From positions 59,374 through 123,373 of IMG/VR virus record IMGVR_UViG_3300009128_001768: a DNA stretch of 64,000 nucleotides, one strand, 5' to 3'. Position 1 is the first letter of the stretch. Each line of letters starts with the position of its first letter. Made by a program: the position numbers and the translations under genes. The stretch comes from a virus. Under the pieces are notes generated by a model, which was not told the DNA's origin, made no database searches, and was given only the letters and a program-made list of their open reading frames with translations. Positions 1 to 9,600 of the stretch are shown piece by piece.

Positions 1-505
1 GTTTTGTAGATGGAATAGGTAGATTACAAGTTACAAAAAATGTGTGAGAATATGTGCTAACTTTAAAATCATCATTTTCGTCGAGGGGATCACTCGATCG
101 AAGGGGCTGCATATCCTTCAGCGAATCAACACAGTCTGTAAACGCGGTACTAGCACTAGAGACTAACGTGTCGCCAGCCAAAAATGCTGTTCCTCCAGAA
201 GCCCCGGAAAGTACAAGCATCGAACCGTTTGTTAGCTCAAAATCTCCAGCGGGAAATGATATTTGACCATCATCATCGAATTCTGGAATTACTTGGTCTT
301 GTGGCCTATTGTGAGCTTCAAAGAATATACGGTTTGTAGTGTCGGTGGCACGTTTTGGGTCGGTACCATCAGCCTCGTAAAAGGTTGCGTAATCAGAAAA
401 AGTTGCGAAGGAAAAACGTAATTCCCAATGCGCTGACTGACTCCGTCCGACCTGCGTCAGGAACGTATCCATAAATCTTGTTTTGGGATTTAAAATTCCA
501 GCCAT
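1..505 (-). CDS. Partial virion-type protein, N-terminal part (runs off window)
   Basis: An open frame starts at ATG 505 (MAGILNPKTRF...) and stays open for 168 codons to the window edge, so the C-terminus is missing. The start region (GILNPKTR, then FLTQVGRSQ and WELRFSFATFSDYATFYEAD) resembles a family I recall in marine tailed-phage structural clusters, whose role I cannot state. The protein looks soluble, with no signal peptide or membrane segment. It lies 11 bases downstream of the stop of the coiled-coil gene at 517-1038, so it is probably cotranscribed with it. A second ATG at 509 is in another frame and does not give a long product. The coding call is solid; the virion role is inferred from neighbours. 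Confidence 0.75.
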   Translation of the reverse strand, partial: MAGILNPKTRFMDTFLTQVGRSQSAHWELRFSFATFSDYATFYEADGTDPKRATDTTNRIFFEAHNRPQDQVIPEFDDDGQISFPAGDFELTNGSMLVLSGASGGTAFLAGDTLVSSASTAFTDCVDSLKDMQPLRSSDPLDENDDFKVSTYSHTFFVTCNLPIPSTK

Positions 506-516
506 GCATCTAAGTA

Positions 517-1038
517 TTAGCTACCAGATTCCTCAAGCTCAGCTTTTCGCTCTGCCTCCTCAAGCTCAGCTTTTATCTCAGCTTTCGCTTCTCGAATCAC
601 GGCTGTAGTCGGACCTGGGTGTGCACCGACTTCTCGCTTAGTGCTGCTACTTCGTTCTTCAATCGCACCAGAAGCAATTGCTGCTTTCAATTCTTCTTTT
701 CTATTCTTGTCTTCCAGAATACGAGATTCAAAATTTTGCCACTCTGTATTAACGGAAACCCACACACCTAATTCTTGCTTTAAATAAGCTACTTGCTGTA
801 ACGCGTCTGTGAACCCACCTGCAACATACCCGGGAGCTCTGTTCAGAATTGCTACAAGCTGCTCAACAACCTTCTGCTCTCCATCATTAACGTCAATATT
901 TTCTACTGCCTCCTGTAGCACCTCTGTTAGCCTTCGAGAGTGATACTGTGGATTCAGTACTTTAGTATTTTGATTTTTTATTCTTTCTTGAACATCAACC
1001 AATTTTCCCTTGATCACGGCGGCGAAATCATCTTCCAT
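517..1038 (-). CDS. Hypothetical coiled-coil protein
   Basis: The 173-residue product is not recognised. It is charged and soluble. The N-terminal 100 residues look helical. The C-terminal 30 residues are a run of Ala, Glu, Lys and Leu (AEIKAELEEAERKAELEE) typical of a coiled coil or single helix. A 17-base direct repeat (531-547 and 558-574) encodes this run, which suggests growth by local duplication. The ATG has a strong Shine-Dalgarno GGGAGG about six bases upstream. A terminator lies upstream (1083-1117) and a TATAAT-type box lies between the two, so this gene probably starts a new transcript. Chaperone, scaffold or tail-assembly roles are all possible. Confidence 0.7.
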   Translation of the reverse strand: MEDDFAAVIKGKLVDVQERIKNQNTKVLNPQYHSRRLTEVLQEAVENIDVNDGEQKVVEQLVAILNRAPGYVAGGFTDALQQVAYLKQELGVWVSVNTEWQNFESRILEDKNRKEELKAAIASGAIEERSSSTKREVGAHPGPTTAVIREAKAEIKAELEEAERKAELEESGS

Positions 1039-1056
1039 AAATTACCTCCCAGTGGA

Positions 1057-1064
1057 ATATTATA
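1057..1064 (-). promoter_or_regulatory. Possible promoter box TATAATAT
   Basis: On the minus strand TATAATAT lies 18 bases before the ATG of the 517-1038 gene and directly after the terminator of the preceding transcription unit. The remaining leader carries the Shine-Dalgarno GGGAGG. No convincing -35 hexamer is seen at the usual distance. The box resembles a sigma70 -10 element and, more loosely, the T4 late promoter octamer TATAAATA. The same octamer occurs at a similar distance before the gene at 35569-36441. Confidence 0.35.
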
Positions 1065-1082
1065 ACTTAATGTTCGAAGGGT

Positions 1083-1117
1083 AAAAATAAAAAGGGGGGA
1101 CCTCGAAAGGTCCCCCC
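1083..1117 (-). terminator. Rho-independent terminator with UUCG tetraloop
   Basis: Read on the minus strand, a perfect 10-base-pair stem (GGGGGGACCT paired with AGGTCCCCCC, positions 1117-1108 and 1103-1094) closes a TTCG loop. It is followed by TTTTTATTTTT (1093-1083). This is a textbook intrinsic terminator with the extra-stable UUCG tetraloop. It lies 30 bases after the stop of the 918-residue fibre-like gene and ends the long leftward structural transcript. It is the only strong terminator I found in the window. Confidence 0.92.
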
Positions 1118-1146
1118 AGACATAAAAGCTGATTTCAGCTTGTTTC

Positions 1147-3903
1147 TTAAGATCTAAGAACGAATGTCAAAACATCACCGACTTCAAGACCAAACTCGAA
1201 TCGGACGATGCCATTAGTTGTACCCTCGTTATACCAGTCCTTGTTTGATGCAGCAGAAGCTCCAGGCATCAAGAGCTGACCGTTCAGGTATATCTCTCTA
1301 TCAGTAGCGGCGGATATATCAGCTTGTCCCCAAGAGGCTGCATTGATCGTAGGCACAGACACGTTAGCGTCGGCAGCAACGGCCGTACCGACTTCGGTGT
1401 AGCCTTTTGTGGTTTGACCGGAACCGATGAAAGTCTTAAGATCGCTAGCAGGTACCTTCTTCATTGCCCCGCCGTCGTCGACAAGGATTCCATCAGTGTC
1501 GGCAATCGTTATCGAAGCGTCATTGCCAACATCACCGTCCAGCAAACTAAGCTCTGTAGCGGTTGCAGTCACGTTTGTCCCGCCGATATCGAGCGTAGTC
1601 ATAGATACTTCACCCGCAACAGTGAGAATGGCATTCCCAAGAGTTAACAAGTCATGGTCCGAGAGGCTCCCAATCGTGGCGTCGTCCTTGAGCTCTAGCC
1701 CAGCATCACCGATTGTGACTATATCAGTACCGTCGACATCGAAGATGAACCTACCGTCGTCAGCATTAGCTGTGGACGACGCGGTGGCAAACTCGACCTT
1801 TTCAAGGGTCTGAGCACCTGACGCGTAGCTCACTGTTATGCCAAGGCTGTCAGCAGCATCTTTACCTACTCTGATCGAAGGATTACCATCATTTACAGCA
1901 TTGTACATCGTAACATCGCCAGCGGCAATGTTGGTTGTAGCAGCAGCCTTACCGATTGTAGTAAGTTCAACGAGGGAATCAATCGCAGCTTCAATAGTGC
2001 TTTCAGTTGTTGCGTCAATAGCATCAACATTTGACAGCGTCATTGTGCCGCCACTGTCGGACAGAATCGCAGTGCCAGCTACCGCGTAAGCCATGCTTGC
2101 TGATATGCTGACGCCTGCGTCACCGATGGACAGAATATCTGTCCCATCAACATCAAAGACAAATTTACCGTCGTCAGCATTACCTGTGGACGACGCGGTG
2201 GAGAACTCGACCTTTTCAAGGGTCTGAGCACCTGACGCGTAGCTCACTGCGATACCGAGGCTGTCAGCAGCATCTTTACCTACTCTGATTGTGGGGTTAC
2301 CATCGTTTACAGCATTGTACATGGTGAGGTCACCAGCTGCGATATCTGTTGTAGCAGCAGCCTTACCGATTGTAACAAGGTTTGGCATAGCTGTTATCTC
2401 ATCATCATAGTATGCAGCAAGAGACTGTACCGTGACCTGCTTCATTGTGCCGGCGTCGTTGAAGAGCACACCGTCGTTGTCGGCAACAGTAACAGTTGCA
2501 ACATTTGAGCCACCGTCGAGGAGTGCAAACTCCGCAGCAGTAACAGCCGTAGACGCATCAGTAGCTGTATCAGTGATTGCTGGAATGAAGTAGTTACCCG
2601 CAGTCAGCGTTGGCAATGCGAAAGAACAATCAGCAGTTGGTTCAACAACCTTAAGCGTAGTCTCGTGGGCATTGGCAGTAGCACCTTCGAACACGAGGAC
2701 ATCTACTGTACTCTCGATAATCGTCTGGTTGACTGTAGTTGTCGTTCCCTGAACAGTTAGATCACCAGCAATAATTGCCTCGCCCACAATTGTCGTTGTA
2801 GACGCAGAACCAGCGCCGATTGTTACATCAACCTGGCCATCTGTTGCGTGCTCACCCTCTAGTATCAGACCAGCAGTAAGAGTTGTCGTTGTCCCGTTAC
2901 TTTCTGCGACGAACAATGACATTTTACCTGCTTCGTCAGTATCATCAGACTCAGAGACCTCTACCAGAATTTTTCCAAACGCGGTCGCGTTTTGACCAGC
3001 ATCATCACCGAGCCACTCAATGCTACCAACATCATCGCCATCAGCACCTGCGGCGCCCTTATCTTTAACAAACCGAAGACGAGCACCTAAGGCGTCGGAG
3101 TTGGTGTTTTTCAGGATCGCCAGCGGCAAGTTGGAGGTAGAAGACTCGAGATTCAAGCCAGTAAACTGTGGGCTATCCTCAGTTCCAACACCCAAAGCGC
3201 TTGCAGCAGCAGCGGCAGTTGAAGCACCGGTTCCACCATCAGCAATCGCAACGTCTGTTCCACCAGCACGGTAGATGATGTTTCCTTCAATGTTAACATC
3301 GCCAGAACCTTGCCTTGTAAGTGTAGTGTCAGATGCATGACCAAGTTCAATACCTGTAAATTGTGGACTGTCACCAGTACCAACACCAATGCTTGTGCGA
3401 AGTGTTGCTCCGCTTTCAACGGCGGGGTCAGTCGTACCGTCACCAACAAGCATCTCACCATCGGAAAGAACGTTCATCGCCTGAATAGCGCCAGAGCCGT
3501 TACCAAGTAGGATACCACCGTCTGTTAGCGATGTTGCTCCTGTACCACCTTGTTCCACTGTAACAGCGGTGGCGGTTGTCAGGATAGTACCTGTCGATGC
3601 AGGTAACGTGTTTACGCCAGCACCGTCTTCAGCGCGCAGCTTATTCTCGTTACCATCAGCGGAAGAGCCTTCCCAGATGATCTCACCGTTATTGTCTGTG
3701 GTGAGCTTGATATCACCGGCAGTGGCACCATCGGTACCGATAACGACAGGAGCACCAAACTCTGATTGACCTGATACCGTATCAAATCTTAAATATGATT
3801 GATCAGATGCGCCAGAACCATCGACGAATTCAAAAGCAGCAGCATTGTTGCTTGCGAGTCCACCAGAGAGCTGGAGCAATCTCATTTTTGTTTTTTGGGG
3901 CAT
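1147..3903 (-). CDS. Fibre-like virion protein, 918 aa, repeat-containing
   Basis: This long Gly/Ala/Thr/Asp-rich beta protein is typical of marine-phage tail or head fibres. It has the phage motifs GGTGATSLTDGGILLGNGSG and AVEQGGTGA-type linkers. A module of about 138 residues occurs twice, beginning near TIGKAAATTDIAAGD and ending near FDVDGTDILSIGDAG. It is encoded by a direct DNA repeat with an offset of 414 bases. Two further segments share ELSLLDG or FALLDGG followed by IADTDGIL or VADNDGVL. The C-terminus (YLNGQLLMPG ... DWYNEG ... FEFGLEVGDVL) matches in pattern the end of the 787-residue protein at 4276-6639, which suggests a shared terminal cap. The start has a Shine-Dalgarno AAAAGGAAAA. 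Host recognition is inferred; no enzymatic domain is visible. Confidence 0.82.
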   Translation of the reverse strand: MPQKTKMRLLQLSGGLASNNAAAFEFVDGSGASDQSYLRFDTVSGQSEFGAPVVIGTDGATAGDIKLTTDNNGEIIWEGSSADGNENKLRAEDGAGVNTLPASTGTILTTATAVTVEQGGTGATSLTDGGILLGNGSGAIQAMNVLSDGEMLVGDGTTDPAVESGATLRTSIGVGTGDSPQFTGIELGHASDTTLTRQGSGDVNIEGNIIYRAGGTDVAIADGGTGASTAAAAASALGVGTEDSPQFTGLNLESSTSNLPLAILKNTNSDALGARLRFVKDKGAAGADGDDVGSIEWLGDDAGQNATAFGKILVEVSESDDTDEAGKMSLFVAESNGTTTTLTAGLILEGEHATDGQVDVTIGAGSASTTTIVGEAIIAGDLTVQGTTTTVNQTIIESTVDVLVFEGATANAHETTLKVVEPTADCSFALPTLTAGNYFIPAITDTATDASTAVTAAEFALLDGGSNVATVTVADNDGVLFNDAGTMKQVTVQSLAAYYDDEITAMPNLVTIGKAAATTDIAAGDLTMYNAVNDGNPTIRVGKDAADSLGIAVSYASGAQTLEKVEFSTASSTGNADDGKFVFDVDGTDILSIGDAGVSISASMAYAVAGTAILSDSGGTMTLSNVDAIDATTESTIEAAIDSLVELTTIGKAAATTNIAAGDVTMYNAVNDGNPSIRVGKDAADSLGITVSYASGAQTLEKVEFATASSTANADDGRFIFDVDGTDIVTIGDAGLELKDDATIGSLSDHDLLTLGNAILTVAGEVSMTTLDIGGTNVTATATELSLLDGDVGNDASITIADTDGILVDDGGAMKKVPASDLKTFIGSGQTTKGYTEVGTAVAADANVSVPTINAASWGQADISAATDREIYLNGQLLMPGASAASNKDWYNEGTTNGIVRFEFGLEVGDVLTFVLRS
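1729..2374 (-). repeat. Direct DNA repeat pair inside fibre gene (offset 414 bases)
   Basis: Two copies of roughly 230 bases, about 1729-1960 and 2143-2374, are near-identical over long stretches, for example from TGTGGACGACGCGGTGG (1771 and 2185) through the CTGAGCACCTGACGCG segment. They encode a duplicated beta module in the 918-residue protein. The remaining differences are mostly single bases. The high identity, compared with the more diverged modules of the neighbouring fibre genes, suggests a recent duplication or ongoing homogenisation. The copy edges are approximate. Confidence 0.85.
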
Positions 3904-4033
3904 AATTTATTTTCCTTTTTCGAAATTAGTGTTCTACAAACACATAAACGAAGAAATCAACGTAAAAAACATACGGGGAAAACAAACTAATAGGAAACGA
4001 ACGAACTTGCCTCTAACTATACAAGTCTTAGCG

Positions 4034-4252
4034 TTAGTGCACGAGATTTTTCAAGTTTTTTAGTATCGCATCGAAGCGTGAATAATCACTGTTGATGTAC
4101 CCAACAGCGTACTTTGTACACTCAACATTGTCTTTAAACACAAATTTATATCTGTTTTTCTCTCGACCCGCAGAGAGGAGCTCACACCCCTTCAAAAGAA
4201 GAAACGCTGCTAATCCGATATCCGCGGTAATATATTGAGATGTGTCTTGCAT
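4034..4252 (-). CDS. Small protein resembling DUF5659
   Basis: The 72-residue protein has the layout I recall for DUF5659: an opening TADIGLAAFLLLKGCELL, then a basic strand (KNRYKFVFKD), then a helical tail with a Tyr-rich segment and a final LKNLKNLV. The function of that family is unknown to me. It sits alone between two long fibre genes, 23 bases after the 4276-6639 gene upstream, and is followed by a 130-base gap. The ATG at 4252 is the only sensible start. It may be a regulator or assembly helper; the context does not settle this. Confidence 0.65.
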   Translation of the reverse strand: MQDTSQYITADIGLAAFLLLKGCELLSAGREKNRYKFVFKDNVECTKYAVGYINSDYSRFDAILKNLKNLVH

Positions 4253-4275
4253 ACTAATTTAAATTATGGTGTCCA

Positions 4276-6639
4276 CTAGCTTACTACCTTGTATACCATT
4301 ACATCGAGAACATCATCAATTTCAATATCAAACGCAAATTTTAATGATGATGCACCAGTCACATAGTAATCTCGTTCCACAGGATCTGCTGTTACCTGCG
4401 CTGCTGTGCCAGAATGCAATAACTGTCCATTCAATAAAACGTCGATCAAACCAATGTCATAAGATACCGTCGCAAAATTTGTCGATGACACTGGAACATT
4501 CACCCCGGCAGAATACGATTGTGCTAGAAAATAGCTCTGTCTCTGTCTTTCGGATACCCCAGTATTACTAACTTGAACATAACCAGATGATCCGGTGGTT
4601 ATAGAGATACCAGTACCAGACCGAAGATACGACGTACCGTCAACGAGCCGCGTCAATGAACCCGACAATGCGGGCACGCTTAAAGTATTCGTTACCTTAT
4701 TAAACGTGAATGTGCTGTCGCCACCAAAAGTGTTACTATCGTTAAATTGAATCTGCGTATTGCTTCCGCCGGGAGAACCGCTGCCTCCTGTCGAAGAAAT
4801 AGTTATTGAACCATCAGAGGCTGATGTTATAGTAACGTTCGGCCCTTCCCGAAGATATGATGTACCATCGCTAAGTTGTTGTAAAGACGCGGATAGGCCG
4901 GCCAACGCTACAACAGACCCAGAAGCAAGTACATCCCCACCGAAAACAGATGAACCCCCTGTTGATGTCCCAATACTCCCTATACTTCCAGATACAAAGA
5001 AACTAGTATCACCAAAATTAGCGGGGTTGGGATCTGAGGTGCCGCCACCAGATAAAATCAGTATCTGTGTATTGGCACCTGATTCTGTCATTTTTATAAG
5101 ATCGACACCACCAGCTTGAATGTTTATATCATCTGGCTGAAACCGAATAAAAGTGTTGGCATCATTTTTGTGGTAGATGTACTCTCCCACGTCCATATTT
5201 CCGCCAACAGAAAGCTTATAAGAAGGAGTATCAGACCCAATGCCAACTTTACCATCTGATGTAACGGTAAACATGCTACCAACACCCGCCTGACCCCTGT
5301 TGACAGATAACGTTCCGGATACTACAACATCACCACCGAAAACAGAAGTACCTCTCCTTGAAGTATTTCGAGAATCGATAGATCCAGACACGAAGAAATT
5401 AGTGTCAGTGAACGTTCTTGGGTCAGGGTCTGCTGCTGACGAGCCGTGACCAGAAGCATCAGAAAGACTTCCGGAAAATAGAAGTACTTGGTCTGTTTCA
5501 CCGTCTACCTGCAAGGCGCTACTTTTATTTTGGGTTTCTACCCTAAAGTTTTTATCGACTCCGCTCTGGTTTACCACCACAGTTCCGTTAAGATTTACGT
5601 CACCCTGGACATCTAAAAGAGACCCGTTCCACGTAAAGTCAGCATCAGATGTTAGCGTATCTGAATCTGACCAGGTCGCAATTCTGTTTGCTGCTCCAGA
5701 ACCATCAATACCTCCAGTCGATGAAATTGTAATGGCTCCTGAAGAACCTGTCACTATTGTCGTATTACTTCCAGCAATCAAGTAGCTAGTACCATCCTGC
5801 AGATTCGTTAATGAACCGGACAATGCGGGAGCAGAAACTGTTCCTGAAAATGTTGAACCAGTTAAAGTTGCGACAATTGAATCTCTAACTGCGATCGTAT
5901 AGGCAGCACCGGCACCAGAATCAGTAGTCTTTATTCCTGTTCCTGCTGTAAACACACGCTCATTCGATAGCGATGCGGTGGCGGCCAAAACAAGATATTG
6001 TGCAGCAGGATCACCATCTCCTGCACCGCCAGCTGACGCGACAACAGTGTCCAGCATATCACCAATATACAGATAGCCCTCAATAAAGTCAGGATTATCC
6101 GCCTGGTCTCCAGTTCCAGATGGGTCCTGCTGGAAGAACACTCCGTTAAAATAATCTAGATACCAATCTCGAGCGTCCAGTAGCGGAATTAGTGTACCTG
6201 ATCCCTTGGACGAATTACCACCGTAATACGGCTTTGCCTCGTATGATGACGCAAAAGATGGAGGTATAAGTTGTAACGATCCAGACGTTATATTAATGAC
6301 TTGATCATTCTGGAACGGGTACGTACCCGCCTTTGAATTCGATGAATTGGATTCATAATCAGATGGAAGCTTTAATTCAAATCCGTGTCGACCATCCGAT
6401 GTATCGCTACCGGCAATAAACGTTGCGGGAAATCTGAGGTATTCCACCTGTCCCGTGATTGTATATAGCGCGGTGTTGGATGGGCTGGTAGTGACCGATT
6501 CTCCGAATATATTTTCAGAAGTTGTAGTTATACCTGACGGCAGTCCCTCGTTAGAAAGACCCTTATCGTTTGATGTCTGCGCTTTACCCGCTAATTTCTT
6601 AAGCGAAATCAAGCGCTCAGTTTTTGCATCATACGCCAT
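4276..6639 (-). CDS. Modular tail fibre-like protein, 787 aa
   Basis: The first 200 residues look like a conserved anchoring domain (KTERLISLKKLAGK, later LLDARDWYLDYFNGVFFQQDP and GYLYIGDML), a pattern I associate with marine-phage fibres. The rest is a beta-rich array of modules such as SGSLTNLQDGTSYLIAGSN and SGSLTRLVDGTSYLRSGTG. Two further segments resemble each other (FFVSGSI ... SVFGGDV). The C-terminus (LLNGQLLHSG ... DYYVTGASSLKF) resembles the end of the 918-residue protein. The stop of the 6643-11481 gene is three bases upstream of the ATG, so the two are translated together. Receptor binding or fibre-shaft function is inferred. Confidence 0.82.
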   Translation of the reverse strand: MAYDAKTERLISLKKLAGKAQTSNDKGLSNEGLPSGITTTSENIFGESVTTSPSNTALYTITGQVEYLRFPATFIAGSDTSDGRHGFELKLPSDYESNSSNSKAGTYPFQNDQVINITSGSLQLIPPSFASSYEAKPYYGGNSSKGSGTLIPLLDARDWYLDYFNGVFFQQDPSGTGDQADNPDFIEGYLYIGDMLDTVVASAGGAGDGDPAAQYLVLAATASLSNERVFTAGTGIKTTDSGAGAAYTIAVRDSIVATLTGSTFSGTVSAPALSGSLTNLQDGTSYLIAGSNTTIVTGSSGAITISSTGGIDGSGAANRIATWSDSDTLTSDADFTWNGSLLDVQGDVNLNGTVVVNQSGVDKNFRVETQNKSSALQVDGETDQVLLFSGSLSDASGHGSSAADPDPRTFTDTNFFVSGSIDSRNTSRRGTSVFGGDVVVSGTLSVNRGQAGVGSMFTVTSDGKVGIGSDTPSYKLSVGGNMDVGEYIYHKNDANTFIRFQPDDINIQAGGVDLIKMTESGANTQILILSGGGTSDPNPANFGDTSFFVSGSIGSIGTSTGGSSVFGGDVLASGSVVALAGLSASLQQLSDGTSYLREGPNVTITSASDGSITISSTGGSGSPGGSNTQIQFNDSNTFGGDSTFTFNKVTNTLSVPALSGSLTRLVDGTSYLRSGTGISITTGSSGYVQVSNTGVSERQRQSYFLAQSYSAGVNVPVSSTNFATVSYDIGLIDVLLNGQLLHSGTAAQVTADPVERDYYVTGASSLKFAFDIEIDDVLDVMVYKVVS

Positions 6640-6642
6640 AGG

Positions 6643-9600
6643 TTAGCTCCACGAAACGCTCATACTAGAAATGTACCCAGTTGATGAAGCGTCTGCCTCT
6701 ATTTTCACAACTATATATTCATTACTGCCTACTGACTGTGTTCCGAAGGTCGCAGTGTTAGTCGCATTGAGCGATGAGTCTAAGCTTCCATCTAAGCAGC
6801 CGTCGCCGTCGGAGGTTTGTCCCGTCGCGAATGAGATTGCCAAATCCATCCACCCAGTTTCAAAGGCAGCAGTTGTGGTCGGAAGCTTAATCAACACGTG
6901 AAGGTTCGACGTTGTCAATGTAGTCGCTTGAGAAGCGATAGTTCCTGATCCGTTGATAGTAAGATCGAAACCTGTCTTTGAGCCCCCTGATGTGTTCTGA
7001 AAATATCTATAAAACGTTCTTGTGCCTGACGTGATACCGCTATAATTTACATTGCTACTTGGACCGTTTGTTATTGACCCGCCGTCAGAAGTGTTTCTAA
7101 AATCTCCAGAATCTCCTCCTTGGGGCGGCGCGTAAAGTCGGCTATTATAAAAAAGCAAGCCATCAACGCCGGCGAGGCTTGTTGTAGAATCCCAAGCACT
7201 CCCTCCAGCGGTAACGTTAGCTTGAGTATTATAGCTACCTGATATTAATCTATAACTTTCACCCCTGAACGTCTCAGACGTGGCGGTGGATGTATCAGAT
7301 AGATCGTATAACAAAATTCCGCTTATTGACTGTGAGCCGGCGCTGGAAAGATTCGATTTTAGCGGTGCGGGTACATTAGTACTTACAGAAATCGACCCAT
7401 CTAAAATAGGATCGCCTGTAATCGTCGCTGATCCAGTAAGATGCAGAATTTTCGTTTCATCTTCGCCGCCTGCATGATTGATAGATGGAAACGCTTGAGA
7501 CGAGACTGAGCAATTTGTGCCGTTAAAAGATATTGTAGATGTAGAATATACATTACGATACGCATTCAAGACGCGGATCCTATATTCAGCGGTTCCGCCA
7601 GTGTTATATTTCACTCCCGAAAGATTTTTAGTTCCTGTCATGGAAAGCGAATCCATGGCAGAATTATCGGAAGACAATGCATTGGAATCGGGATCGTTCA
7701 CCCACTCCACATAGTTGCATGTTATATCTGCGCCTGCTATTGTGTGCACCACCCTCGCGTAGTTCCACCCGCTCTGCTGATCAGCGGCGGTGATTGTGTA
7801 TGTACCTTGCCGGTGTTGGAAAGTTTCGAAATTGCTGCTATCGCTAAAATGGCCTGGCGTGGTTGCAGAAAGGTTAAACCCAGACCCGTTTCCGTTCAAA
7901 GAATTCCCAGACCCGAATGAACTTAAATCTACAGAGTGTATTGCAGTGGAATTATCATTTACAAAAAGTTTCAAAGTTCCCTGATTACCGTTGCCGAATG
8001 AATAAGCGGCGTAATTTACACCATCTGCTGACACGTCGGCGTTCAGCGTTCCGTTGATCACTGTCGAGCCGCCGAAACAAGCGCGCCGTAAGTCATTACT
8101 TGCGGCAGTTGAATTAAACGTTCCATTAATATCGATATCAGAAAGATTGTCAGTGGGCGTCAACGTGGAAGGTCGTGCATTTGTATAACCGGAAATTGAC
8201 TGCGATGATCCGAAGGAAAGGACAGCCGAAGTACCAGAGTCTGAACAGTTCATATCGTCTAGACCTGGGGCGGCGGAGGGTGCAAGCCCCTTCAAGACCT
8301 CGTTAAACCTATCCACCGCTGTCCCAACTGGTGTTACAGTACTGAAATCGGTGAATAACCCATCAGAATATGAACCGTCTTCAGCATCTCCTATAGACCC
8401 AGTGACTGCGACGACGCCACCGCCCAGATCGCTTATAACTCCAAGCTTAGATAAGTTTAGAGTGCTGATGCTTGAAACGCTAGAAGAACCGGAAACAACT
8501 GATATTTCTCCACCGGACGCAGCTACTGTCACAGCTCCAGAGGAGCCAGTAGTAATGGTCACGTTACTTCCTGCGATCAGGTAAGATGTCCCATCTTGTA
8601 GTTTGGTGAGTGAACCAGAAAGAGCTGGAGCAGTAACCGTGCCTGTGAAGGTCGATCCAGTGATCGTTGCAATAATCGAATCGTCTATAGAGAGCTCTGT
8701 TGAATCAATCACCAACCCAGAGTTGCTCTTAAGATCGACACTGAATTCGGTGCCTGAAAGATCTAGACCATCGCCAGCAGTGTATGTTGTGTCTGTGTCA
8801 GTAGATGATATTGAAATATACCCAGCTGAGGCAGAGGTTATGATAACATTAGCATTACCTGGTCGTAGATAGGAAGTCCCGTCTTGTAGTCTTGTAAGCG
8901 AACCCGAAAGAGCTGGGGCGGTCACGGTACCAGTAAAAGTAGACCCAGTAATCGTCGCTAAAACAGAATCATCAATTGAAAGCTCGGCAGAGTCAATTAC
9001 TAAGCCAGATCCGCTCTTAAGATCGACACTAAATGCGGTACCCGAAAGATCCAGGCCGGAACCAGCTGTGTATGTTGTATCAGTAGAAGACACTGTGACA
9101 TATCCCGCTGAGGAACTTGCTATTGCAATATTCGAGCCCTCGCGGAGGTATGACGTGCCATCAGACAGCGCTTGTAAGGACCCGGAAAGTCCTGCTTGCG
9201 CAACAACATCACCGGAAAAAATCGAGCCAGTTAATGCAGCAAACTCGCTATCTTTCACTCGTAGAGTGTACGCATTACCTGCACCGTCGTCGCTAGATGC
9301 AAGGCCTGTCCCCATTGTAATAACTCTCTCTTGCGCGAGAGAACTAGTCGCGGCCAAAACAAGATATTGTGCATTACCATCCGCGACGCCACCACCACCA
9401 GCGATTGCGCTAATTGTAATCTCACCAGAAGACCCCGTCGTTATCGTGACGTTATCACCCTGCCGGAGATATGACGTACCATCAGGAAGCCGCGTCAACG
9501 ACCCAGACAAACCAGCATTAAAGACAACAGGTCCGCTAAATTGAGACCCAGTTAATGTCGCGACGACAGAATTATCAATACCAACAGTAATACCAGAAGT

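Noticed and set aside
8600-9100. Repeats in the fibre genes as a CRISPR array or mobile element
   Set aside because: They are long, coding, in-frame beta modules with silent differences. There are no short constant repeats with unique spacers and no transposase.
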